Origin: SVEL01 sp045123575
GTDB lineage: Bacteria; Bacillota; Clostridia; Lachnospirales; Lachnospiraceae
Assembly: GCA_045123575.1 (NCBI GenBank)
Contig: JBGVKG010000016.1
Span: 1 to 51,173 of the forward strand
Length of the DNA stretch: 51,173 nt
Direction: 5' to 3'
Shown here: piece after piece, positions 24,439 to 31,709 of the stretch
Numbering within the stretch: position 1 is the stretch's first letter
Layout: each line of letters starts with the position of its first letter
Program-made: the position numbers and the translations under genes
Notes under the pieces: model-generated
Database searches by the model: none
Told to the model about the DNA's origin: nothing
What the model saw: the letters and a program-made list of their open reading frames with translations, nothing else

Positions 24439-24467
24439 TTGATTTTTTGACTAGAAGGTGATATAAT
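24439..24467 (+). promoter_or_regulatory. promoter ahead of the zinc-ribbon pseudogene
   Basis: TTGATT (24439-24444), a 17-base spacer and TATAAT (24462-24467). Its SD GGAGG (24490-24494) is intact, although the gene behind it is broken. Confidence 0.55.
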
Positions 24468-24502
24468 AGGTATATCCTAAAATGAACGTGGAGGAATGGA
24501 AT

Positions 24503-24730
24503 ATGTTTTGTATTAAATGTGGTTTGCAATTAGCAGATGAAGTAGTGTTCTGTAGTAAGTTAGGAGCAAAAAGTGATGTGGGTGATATTAAATTGGATAA
24601 TGTTGAGGAGTTATAATCAGATGTTAAAGAAGATATGTGAATAAATATTGGTAAGGATTATGCTGAAGTGAGTAAAGGTAATGAAGAATTAGCTAGTTAT
24701 ATAGACATATCGAAAATAGGAAGAGATTAA
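24503..24730 (+). pseudogene. decayed zinc-ribbon protein gene
   Basis: ATG 24503 begins a 37-codon frame with a zinc-ribbon start (FCIKCG...FCSK); the fourth cysteine of the ribbon is lost. In the same frame the sequence continues through TAA 24614 and a TGA (near 24638), with protein-like codons to TAA 24728. Two in-frame stops in 75 codons and an intact promoter point to a recently broken gene. The first 37 codons could still be made. Confidence 0.55.
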
Positions 24731-24753
24731 CTATTACTACTACTAATCGATGC

Positions 24754-24872
24754 TTTTCAATGGTTTTATTGAAAAAGTAGAATTAATTCGACAGTATTTT
24801 CTTAGAAATTGCTTAGAGTAACGTTTGTATGATGGATGATTACAAGAAATTTCTCAAAAGATACATCTTTTG
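24754..24872. promoter_or_regulatory. palindrome-rich region upstream of the radical SAM gene
   Basis: TTTTCAAT (24754-24761) pairs with ATTGAAAA (24768-24775). CAAAAGAT (24855-24862) pairs with ATCTTTTG (24865-24872), an 18-base palindrome. AGAAATTTCT lies between them. They fit regulator sites or leader structures of the maturase unit. No convincing -35/-10 pair was found here. Confidence 0.4.
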
Positions 24873-24945
24873 AAAATATTTAAATATAAACATCAACAAA
24901 AATGATTATGATAAGTTTTAAAATAAATAACAAAGGAAGAATATT

Positions 24946-26265
24946 ATGTATAATAATTGCAAAATGAAGCTTTCAGATAATACAATTATAAGGGAAGTAT
25001 TAGGGAAAACCTATATAAATGAAGTTAGAAAGCATTCGGTATTAATGATGACAATAGAAGCTATGCCTTTATTAAAATATTTAATGATTGATAGAAGTTA
25101 CCAAGAAATTAAGGACTTTATTAAATTGAATTATGAGGTAGAAGAAGGAATAGATGAATATTGTACCAATTTTCTTGATAATTTAATTGAATTTGGCTTT
25201 TTAGAAGTTTTGTCAAAAAAAATACAAAGACCATATTATGAAGAGAACTATCAAAAAACGTATGATTATGATAATAAGGTGTCATTAGAAGAAGAAGCGT
25301 TGGAAAAACAACAATTACTAAGTGTTACAATTGAGCTGACTTATGCCTGTAATTTGAAGTGTAAACATTGTTTTGTCGGTGAAATAAAAGAAAAGAGACT
25401 TGACAAACACTTTTATTTTCAATTATTAGATGCATTGTATGAAATGGGAACATTAAATATTGTGTTTACAGGTGGTGAAGTTTTTGCACGAGATGATTCG
25501 TTTGATATAATTGAGTATGCTGTTAGACGAAATTTTGTTGTTGATATTTTTACCAACGGAACCTTAATTGATAACATTCTTATGAAAAAACTATGCAGTT
25601 TGAATATACATAGTATCCAAAGTTCCATTTATAGCGTAAATGAAATAACACATGATGATTTTGTAGGACAGGAAGGAGCTTTTAGGAAAACAGTAGATAA
25701 TTTAATAGAATTTTCAAAAAATGGAATAATGACGGCTGTAAAAACGTGTATTTTTGATTTTAATTGTATAGAATTTGAAGCGCTAAAGCAATTTGCAAGT
25801 TCTATAAATGCAACATTTCAGTATACTATGACACTTTTGCCACGAAAAGATGGAAAAACAACTCCTATGAGTTATAGTGTATCTCCAGATAAATTAAGTA
25901 AGTTTATCAGAAATGTAGAAGATTCTTATTATTATGAAAAAGAAGATGACCAATTGATTTGCAGTGCGGGACAGACAAGTCTTTCGATTACTCCAGAAGG
26001 CAAGGTTTATATGTGTAATGCATTTGATTTAGTTATTGGAGATTTAGAAAAAGAATCTATAAATCAGATATGGAAAAATTCTAAAGGATTGAACGAATGG
26101 AGAAAAGCTACTATGGTGATGAAAATAGAATGCCATGGATGTGAATATGCAAATTATTGTGATTTTTGTCCTGGTTCGGCATATAAATTGACGGGTAGCC
26201 CTTATTTAAAATACGAAGCCGCTTGTAATCAAGCAAAGAGTATATGTGAAATATTAGATAACTAA
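24946..26265 (+). CDS. radical SAM/SPASM peptide maturase with N-terminal PqqD-like domain
   Basis: The 439-residue protein has three parts. Residues about 10-95 look like a PqqD-type winged helix, the usual leader-peptide binding element. The radical SAM barrel carries CNLKCKHC (C135, C139, C142) for the 4Fe-4S cluster and TGGEV (176-180) for SAM. The SPASM part shows C339-x12-G-x4-C357, C396-x2-C399-x5-C405-x2-C408 and C427, close to the seven-cysteine SPASM rule for two more clusters. Such enzymes form thioether or C-C crosslinks in RiPP precursors. A three-cysteine peptide gene starts 39 bases after its stop. AAAGGAAG precedes ATG 24946. The crosslink type cannot be predicted. Confidence 0.9.
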   Translation: MYNNCKMKLSDNTIIREVLGKTYINEVRKHSVLMMTIEAMPLLKYLMIDRSYQEIKDFIKLNYEVEEGIDEYCTNFLDNLIEFGFLEVLSKKIQRPYYEENYQKTYDYDNKVSLEEEALEKQQLLSVTIELTYACNLKCKHCFVGEIKEKRLDKHFYFQLLDALYEMGTLNIVFTGGEVFARDDSFDIIEYAVRRNFVVDIFTNGTLIDNILMKKLCSLNIHSIQSSIYSVNEITHDDFVGQEGAFRKTVDNLIEFSKNGIMTAVKTCIFDFNCIEFEALKQFASSINATFQYTMTLLPRKDGKTTPMSYSVSPDKLSKFIRNVEDSYYYEKEDDQLICSAGQTSLSITPEGKVYMCNAFDLVIGDLEKESINQIWKNSKGLNEWRKATMVMKIECHGCEYANYCDFCPGSAYKLTGSPYLKYEAACNQAKSICEILDN

Positions 26266-26304
26266 TATTTGATATATAAATTTCAAGGAAGGGAGGGAAT
26301 TTGT

Positions 26305-26418
26305 ATGAAACTACCAAAGATTATTGCAGCAGAGAAGAATGTTAGGTTAGCAGCAACCAAATGTTCAGTTACATTGAATTGCTATCAGAGACCAGTTAAG
26401 TGTAATTCTGTAAAATAA
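26305..26418 (+). CDS. putative RiPP precursor peptide, three cysteines
   Basis: This 37-residue ORF has a strong SD (GGGAGGG, about eight bases ahead) and begins 39 bases after the radical SAM gene. A leader-like N-terminal half (MKLPKIIAAEKNVRLAAT) without Cys is followed by a core with Cys at 20, 26 and 33 (KCSVTLNC, then VKCNSVK). The pattern of Cys-free leader plus evenly spaced core Cys beside a SPASM maturase is that of sactipeptide or ranthipeptide precursors. A terminator follows at once, so this short RNA would be more abundant than the downstream genes. There is no Gly-Gly cleavage site and no visible exporter or protease next to it. Confidence 0.65.
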   Translation: MKLPKIIAAEKNVRLAATKCSVTLNCYQRPVKCNSVK

Positions 26419-26427
26419 AAACATAGT

Positions 26428-26455
26428 AAAGAGCAGATGTTGATTCTGCTCTTTT
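26428..26455 (+). terminator. terminator or attenuator after the precursor gene
   Basis: AAAGAGCAGA (26428-26437) pairs with TCTGCTCTTT (26445-26454), followed by T. It separates the peptide gene from the PIN-like gene; partial read-through would set their ratio. Confidence 0.8.
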
Positions 26456-26478
26456 GCTATGAAACAAAGGTGAATGAG

Positions 26479-27372
26479 ATGTGTTCAAAAATATATTATT
26501 TGGAAACAAGTGTATTATATGCATTATCAGGATGTTTTGATAAAATCGTAGAAGCAAATCTTGAAGTGATAACATCGCTCTTTGCTTTGCAAGAAATTGT
26601 CGATGGAATTACAGTAGATGAGTTTCATAAAAGAAAAGTTTTGTTAGGCAAAATTATGTCTTATGGGTTGAAAATTTATCCAATGCTTCCAGAAGAATGT
26701 GTGGCAAGTGCATTTTATCTAGATGTTTCGAATTTTTCAGAGATATTATATAAAAAGAGATTGCTTATGACCAAAATAAATATGATTATTAGGGCTGATA
26801 ATTATTATGACTATCAGAATATGCTTTTGAATATTGCTATAATAGATGTGAATAAGGAAAAGAAAAATAAGGATGAAATAAAAATAAGTAATAAAAATAA
26901 AATCTCTGAAATAATAGATGCCGAAATAAAATATATTAATGAGTTGCGTTGGAAACGGAAGGTGAATCCTGAATACATAGAAATAGATATAAACAATACG
27001 TTTGGATTGGAAGATGTTAGTGCAATAGATAAGCAATCAATTACCAATAAAAAAATAATAAAAAAATTATTAGATAGTTTAAATATTCAATATAAAGCTA
27101 TCGATATTTGTAATCAAATAGAATGTATTGATAAAAATGCACTTGTTGCAATGAAATTAGGCATTGATATGTATAGTGTATCAAAATCTATAGGAATAGA
27201 TAAAAAAAAGCCCGATAGAAATGATATTGATGATTTAATACATTTGTTATATTTGCGAGACGAAAACCATGTTATAGTATCTGATGACCGAATATATGAT
27301 TTTTGTACAATGAAATCTATGCGTATGGGTAAATCTGAGTTTGAAACATTAGTTAAATTGTCGAGGCAATAA
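26479..27372 (+). CDS. PIN-like nuclease domain protein
   Basis: ATG 26479 is chosen as the start because it follows AAAGGTGA and lies after the terminator; the frame itself is open from further upstream. The 297-residue protein begins with YYLETSVL, the first strand of a PIN-like fold, where the usual first Asp is Glu (E9). Near residues 250-272 comes NDIDDLIHLLYLR...VIVSDDRIYD, the typical second and third acidic clusters. PIN proteins are metal-dependent RNases, many of them toxins, but most toxins are half this size. The middle 150 residues are Lys-rich and not recognised. Its place behind a RiPP maturase and peptide is unusual. Confidence 0.65.
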   Translation: MCSKIYYLETSVLYALSGCFDKIVEANLEVITSLFALQEIVDGITVDEFHKRKVLLGKIMSYGLKIYPMLPEECVASAFYLDVSNFSEILYKKRLLMTKINMIIRADNYYDYQNMLLNIAIIDVNKEKKNKDEIKISNKNKISEIIDAEIKYINELRWKRKVNPEYIEIDINNTFGLEDVSAIDKQSITNKKIIKKLLDSLNIQYKAIDICNQIECIDKNALVAMKLGIDMYSVSKSIGIDKKKPDRNDIDDLIHLLYLRDENHVIVSDDRIYDFCTMKSMRMGKSEFETLVKLSRQ

Positions 27373-27392
27373 TATGCTAAGAATAAAAATGA

Positions 27393-27554
27393 TACAAAAT
27401 AAACAACGATAAGGCTACTAATGATAAAGTTTTTAATGTCCTTGGTCAAAAGGAATATAACACGACTAAAGATAATTGGAGAGAAGAGGTTGTTAACGAT
27501 ATCAGAGTTTGTATAGGAGATATTACCGAAGATATAGATGTTATTGTAGAATAA
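27393..27554 (+). pseudogene. gene remnant without start codon
   Basis: An open stretch of 53 codons ending at TAA 27552-27554 reads like real protein (NVLGQKEYNTTKDNW, then VCIGDITEDIDVIVE) but has no start codon or SD; a TGA precedes it directly. It is probably the 3' end of a lost gene. No family recognised. Confidence 0.4.
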
Positions 27555-27576
27555 AAAATTTTATGGAGGATTTGTT

Positions 27577-27729
27577 ATGTCTGAGATTAGAAGAATAGAA
27601 TATATGTGTTCATATTGTGGAAAAAAAGAAATTAAAACAACATTACAAGGTAGACCGATGCCAGGCAAATGTCCAAGAAAAGAAGGAAACAAACCTCATT
27701 CTTGGAGAAAAAATAGGGAGATGAAATAA
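27577..27729 (+). CDS. small zinc-ribbon protein
   Basis: A 50-residue ORF begins at ATG 27577 after GGAGG. It has CSYCGKK near residue 11 and a third Cys in GKCPRK, with His in KPHSW as a possible fourth ligand (a CxxC...C...H zinc site). The stop is three bases from the TTG start of the DnaJ gene, so the two are translationally coupled. Function unknown. Confidence 0.65.
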   Translation: MSEIRRIEYMCSYCGKKEIKTTLQGRPMPGKCPRKEGNKPHSWRKNREMK

Positions 27730-27732
27730 GTC

Positions 27733-28383
27733 TTGGAACAATTAAATTATTATGAAATTTTAGAAATAACAGAAAATGCTTCTGTTGAAGTAATTAAAGC
27801 TGCATATCGTGCATTAGCAAAGAAATATCATCCTGATACATATAGTGGTAGTGAATTTGATAGAGAAAAAAATATGTCTCAAATAAATGAAGCTTATAAT
27901 ACTCTATCTGATGAACAAAAAAGAAAAAAATATGACGAAAAGATAAAATTAGAAAAAGCATATTCAAATCAATATAAAAAAGACAAGTGTGAACAGAAAT
28001 ATAAAGAATATACAAATAATACCACCACAGATGAATATAATAATGAATATGATAATTTTAAAAATGAATATACCGAGTATGATGAATCAGATTGCGAAAA
28101 AGAATCAGAAACACAAGAAAGTGGTTGGTTTAGTAAAATAGTAAGAGGTGTTGGCAAAGAGATTGTTAAATCTATGCAGAACAATAGTCGCGAGGTAGAA
28201 AACGCATATTTATCAGGACTTTTGATGGATGATTATTTATTGGTTAAACGATTCAAACAAGCGAGTGGATATAAGCGAGCGGGATATTGTAAAGCACTTG
28301 AAGAAAAAGGATTGCTGGAACGAAATTATGAGGACAAATTAATACCTACATATAGGTTCAAACAATTTTTTGATAATAATTAA
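27733..28383 (+). CDS. DnaJ (J) domain protein
   Basis: The 216-residue protein starts with an intact J domain: YYEILEI, the HPD tripeptide in KKYHPDTYSG (near residue 35), and KKYDE. There is no Gly/Phe region, zinc domain or CTD of true DnaJ. Instead there is an acidic, Tyr/Asn-rich linker (about residues 75-135) and a C-terminal helical domain (about 140-216) which I do not recognise. It should recruit DnaK to a special client. The TTG start, GGGAG upstream and three-base gap to the zinc-ribbon gene imply an operon. Confidence 0.75.
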   Translation: MEQLNYYEILEITENASVEVIKAAYRALAKKYHPDTYSGSEFDREKNMSQINEAYNTLSDEQKRKKYDEKIKLEKAYSNQYKKDKCEQKYKEYTNNTTTDEYNNEYDNFKNEYTEYDESDCEKESETQESGWFSKIVRGVGKEIVKSMQNNSREVENAYLSGLLMDDYLLVKRFKQASGYKRAGYCKALEEKGLLERNYEDKLIPTYRFKQFFDNN

Positions 28384-28605
28384 TTATTAGTTGCTATTAT
28401 AAGTAACTTATTAACAGGGAAATTGTAATTTACAAAAGAAGAGATAAATTATAATGCGAAAATCGAGGAACACTATGTTCAAAATTATGCATTTTTCTAG
28501 TACAAAGGAAAATAGATATTTGTTTGGTATAAAATGAAGTAGGTCAGATTAAAGTATCACACGCTTACCTTTATAGATATTACTGAAAAGAAAGGAGTTG
28601 TAGTT

Positions 28606-28749
28606 ATGAGTGATTTGCAAAAATACTTAGAGAAACAGTTGGAAAGTCCAGAATTTAAGAAAGAATGGGACGCATTAGAACCAGAATTTAATATTATTCA
28701 GACGATGATAGAAAAAGAGCGCAAAATATTAAATCCCACTGAGTATTAA
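28606..28749 (+). pseudogene. truncated XRE-type (HigA-like) antitoxin
   Basis: AAAGGAG precedes ATG 28606. The 47 codons match the N-terminus of the HigA-like antitoxins (LQKYLEKQL, then FKKEWDALEPEF). The helix-turn-helix that normally follows near residue 40 is absent. The frame ends at TAA 28747 inside the terminator hairpin at 28731-28762. The 222 bases before it (28384-28605) hold no toxin gene that I can recognise, only short open stretches. Confidence 0.5.
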
Positions 28750-28766
28750 CTCAGTGGGATTTTGAT
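28731..28766. terminator. bidirectional terminator
   Basis: AAATCCCACTGAGT (28731-28744) pairs with ACTCAGTGGGATTT (28749-28762), with TTTT on the plus side and ATTT on the minus side. It separates the antitoxin fragment from the opposing CofE-like gene. Confidence 0.85.
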
Positions 28767-28775
28767 ATTGATTTC

Positions 28776-29966
28776 CTAGTCCGTAAAGTTATCAAAATAA
28801 CCCTGTACAAGAATAATAGGAGTACCCTTATCACCTGAACCACTTGTAAGGTCGCAGAGTGAACCGATAAGGTCTGTGAGCTGTCTAGGTGTTGTACCCT
28901 GAGAAGCCATGTTACCAACAAGGTTAGAATCCTTAGCCTTGATGCTCTGTGAGATAGCTTCCTTAAGCTCTGCACCACTTAAGTTCTTGAAATCATTATC
29001 AGCAAGATACTTAAGCTTAAGCTCGTTTGGTGTACCTACAAGACCGCTTGTGAAAGCAGGAGATACAACTGGGTCAGCTAACTCCCAAATCTTACCCTGT
29101 GGGTCCTTGAAAGCGCCGTCGCCGTATACCATTACTTCAACATGCTTGCCTGTCTTTGTGAGTATCTCAGCCTGAATAGCCTCTACTAAGTCCTGGCACT
29201 CCTGAGGGAAGAGCTTAATCTTATCCTCTGTAGACTTGTTTGAACCAAGTAAGCCGTACTTAGCGTTGAAACCGCTACCATTTACTGAGCTTGTAAGAAT
29301 ATCGTCAAGACCGAGCACAACCTTTGCGCCAGCAGCCTTTAAGATTCTCTTTGTTCTAACACGTGTATGAATATCACATGTTACGATTGTATCTGTGTAG
29401 TTAAGGATAGTCTTAGCCTGGTTTGCAAAGATAACCTCAACCTCAGCACCAGCCTCTGTGATAATGTCAGAGTAGTACTGAACGTAGTCAACACCTGTGA
29501 ACTCATGTTTATTTTCACCAAATAATTCACGATACTTCTCTAGTGTCAACACATCGCTATATGGATTGATACCAGCATCATCGAGCTGATCATATGTTAA
29601 GATAGAGTTACCAACCTCGTCGCTTGGATAGCTTAACATTAAAACAACCTTTTTTGCGCCCATAGCGATACCCTTAAGGCAGATAGCGAAACGGTTACGA
29701 GAGAGAATAGGGAATATAACACCTACTGTGTCTCCGCCTGTTTTAGCCTTTACATCATCAGCAATATCCTGAACTGATGCATAATTACCCTGAGCTCTTG
29801 CAACGATTGACTCTGTAATTGCGATAACATCTCTGTCTCTTAAGCTAAAACCTTCGCTCTCAGCGGCCTCAAGCACGCTTGTAACAGTGATGTCAACTAA
29901 ATTGTCGCCCTCTCTGATGATAGGACCACGTATACCTCTTGATACTGTACCAACTTTTCTTTCCAT
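28776..29966 (-). CDS. CofE-like ligase family protein (F420-0:L-glutamate ligase homologue)
   Basis: The start MERKVGTVSRG (ATG complementary to 29964-29966) has GGAAAGG eight bases ahead and is preferred over the longer frame from 30014. The 396-residue protein matches the CofE/FbiB-like fold (SRGIRGPIIREGDNL, then RDVIAITESIVARAQG) with a long C-terminal part. In archaea and actinobacteria CofE adds glutamate to F420-0. No F420 biosynthesis gene is visible here, so the real substrate is unknown. The gene has its own promoter and terminator, and codons look like those of well-expressed neighbours. Confidence 0.75.
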   Translation of the reverse strand: MERKVGTVSRGIRGPIIREGDNLVDITVTSVLEAAESEGFSLRDRDVIAITESIVARAQGNYASVQDIADDVKAKTGGDTVGVIFPILSRNRFAICLKGIAMGAKKVVLMLSYPSDEVGNSILTYDQLDDAGINPYSDVLTLEKYRELFGENKHEFTGVDYVQYYSDIITEAGAEVEVIFANQAKTILNYTDTIVTCDIHTRVRTKRILKAAGAKVVLGLDDILTSSVNGSGFNAKYGLLGSNKSTEDKIKLFPQECQDLVEAIQAEILTKTGKHVEVMVYGDGAFKDPQGKIWELADPVVSPAFTSGLVGTPNELKLKYLADNDFKNLSGAELKEAISQSIKAKDSNLVGNMASQGTTPRQLTDLIGSLCDLTSGSGDKGTPIILVQGYFDNFTD

Positions 29967-30061
29967 CTTAAAAACCTTTCCTTTCCCAGGCTTAAATAGC
30001 AGTGAATTTGTCACTTTATAGTAGAGACTAATTCATAAATGATTAATTCTGCCACCCAAAT

Positions 30062-30090
30062 ATTATACATATATTTTCATGATATGTAAA
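30062..30090 (-). promoter_or_regulatory. promoter of the CofE-like gene
   Basis: On the minus strand TTTACA (30085-30090), a 17-base spacer and TATAAT (30062-30067). The remaining bases up to 30277 carry a probable weak promoter for the M18 gene (TACAAT at 30237-30242). Confidence 0.6.
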
Positions 30091-30277
30091 TAAGAAATTC
30101 TAAAATCTATAATCCAATAAAGTGCAATTTTTATCTTGATTATCGTAAGTTTTCATAATATTGGTGTTGTAGAAAAATTTTGGCAATCAAATATTATTTA
30201 TGATATTATTTTAATGCATATATATTGGGATTGTGGTACAATTTACATAGTTTATTGTAGAAGATTAGGAGGACGCT

Positions 30278-31606
30278 ATGATATTTGATTTTGATACATC
30301 AGCAAATAGGCTTATGGAGGCTATAAATTCATCTACATGTGCATTTACAGCGGCAGATGAGGCTATGAGAAAATTAGAGCAGGCAGGTTTCTTGGAGCTT
30401 AAGCTTAACGAGGAGTGGATAATACAAAGGGGCAAAGGATATTTTGTTAATGTGTATGATTCCTCAGTATTTGCTTTCAAGGTGGGCAGAGAATTTGATA
30501 AAGGAATGCTTCGTGTAGTAGCAGCGCATACAGATCATCCATGTCTTTACATCAAGCCATCACCAGAGATGACTACAAAAGGATATGGTAAGGTAAATGT
30601 GGAAGTGTATGGTGGAGCTATACTTAATACATGGTTAGATAGACCGTTATCGGTGGCTGGAAAGGTTGCTCTTAAGAATAAAAAGAATGCCAATAATGAA
30701 GCTGTAAGCTGGGATATGCTTAAGCCGAATATAAAGATTGTAGATTTTAAGAAGCCTATATTTACTATACCGAACCTTGCTATACATATGAACAGAGATG
30801 TGAATAAGGGAGTAGAGCTGAACAAACAGACGGATATGATTCCTTTAGCTGCTATATTGGAAGATGAGATGAATAAGGAAGGCTTCTTTATGAAATATCT
30901 GGCAAAGCAGTTGCGCGTGTCATCAGAGGACATTCTTGATTTCGAGCTATACGTGTACAATGCAGATAAGGCAGAGAGAGTGGGCATAAATGCTGAGATG
31001 ATATCGTCTCCACGCCTTGACAATATTACATCTGTTGTGGCGTGCGTTCAGGGTATTATTAATGCTGATAGAAGTGATGGTATAAATGTTATAGCTTTAT
31101 ATGATAATGAGGAGATAGGCAGTAGAACTAAGCAGGGAGCAGATTCTAATGTATTTGGCTTTGTTATGGAGAAGTTATATGAGGCCCTTGGATATACTCG
31201 CAGAGATTATATGCAAGCAGCTATGGATGGATTCCTTTTATCTATTGATGTAGCTCATGCATTACATCCAAACAAGGCAGAGAAGTCAGACCCTACAAAT
31301 ACTAATATGATGAATGATGGTATAGTTATAAAGCGAGCTAGCTCACAGACATATGCGACCGACTGTGAAACCATAGCTATGGTCGAGATGCTTTGTCAGG
31401 CGAATCATATACCTTACCAAAAGTATGCGTGTCGTTCTGATGGTACAACCGGTAGTACCCTTGGCACATTGGCTAATAAATATATGCCTATGCGTACTAT
31501 AGATGTGGGAGTGCCTATTCTTGCAATGCATTCAGCAAGAGAGCTTATGGGTGTGAAAGATCAAGCGTATATTGAGAGACTTGTTGAGGTGTATTTTGAG
31601 GCCTAG
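30278..31606 (+). CDS. M18 family aminopeptidase
   Basis: The 442-residue protein is an M18 metallo-aminopeptidase, which removes N-terminal, often acidic, residues from peptides in the cytosol. Metal-binding stretches are seen in order: AAHTDHP, LDRPLS, YDNEEIGS and DVAHALHPN, with SDGTTGS near the end. AGGAGG lies a normal distance ahead of ATG 30278. It is monocistronic with a terminator at 31671. Exact substrate preference is not visible. Confidence 0.87.
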   Translation: MIFDFDTSANRLMEAINSSTCAFTAADEAMRKLEQAGFLELKLNEEWIIQRGKGYFVNVYDSSVFAFKVGREFDKGMLRVVAAHTDHPCLYIKPSPEMTTKGYGKVNVEVYGGAILNTWLDRPLSVAGKVALKNKKNANNEAVSWDMLKPNIKIVDFKKPIFTIPNLAIHMNRDVNKGVELNKQTDMIPLAAILEDEMNKEGFFMKYLAKQLRVSSEDILDFELYVYNADKAERVGINAEMISSPRLDNITSVVACVQGIINADRSDGINVIALYDNEEIGSRTKQGADSNVFGFVMEKLYEALGYTRRDYMQAAMDGFLLSIDVAHALHPNKAEKSDPTNTNMMNDGIVIKRASSQTYATDCETIAMVEMLCQANHIPYQKYACRSDGTTGSTLGTLANKYMPMRTIDVGVPILAMHSARELMGVKDQAYIERLVEVYFEA

Positions 31607-31670
31607 AATATAGATAGTAGGATTATGAGTATAGTCTAGGATTGAAGAGTAAACGGAACTGAGAAATAAG

Positions 31671-31707
31671 AAACGGAGGCGGCTTTATAAGCTGTCTCCG
31701 TTTTTAA
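31671..31707. terminator. bidirectional terminator
   Basis: AAACGGAG (31671-31678) pairs with CTCCGTTT (31696-31703) with further pairing inside, followed by TTTTT, between convergent genes. Confidence 0.85.
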
Positions 31708-31709
31708 TA

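Noticed and set aside
28384..28605. HigB-like toxin gene ahead of the truncated antitoxin
   Set aside because: Only short open stretches with stops; nothing aligned convincingly by eye to a RelE/HigB toxin.
24480..28760. Integrated prophage or conjugative element
   Set aside because: No integrase, recombinase, structural or transfer gene, and no tRNA-flanking direct repeats were seen.
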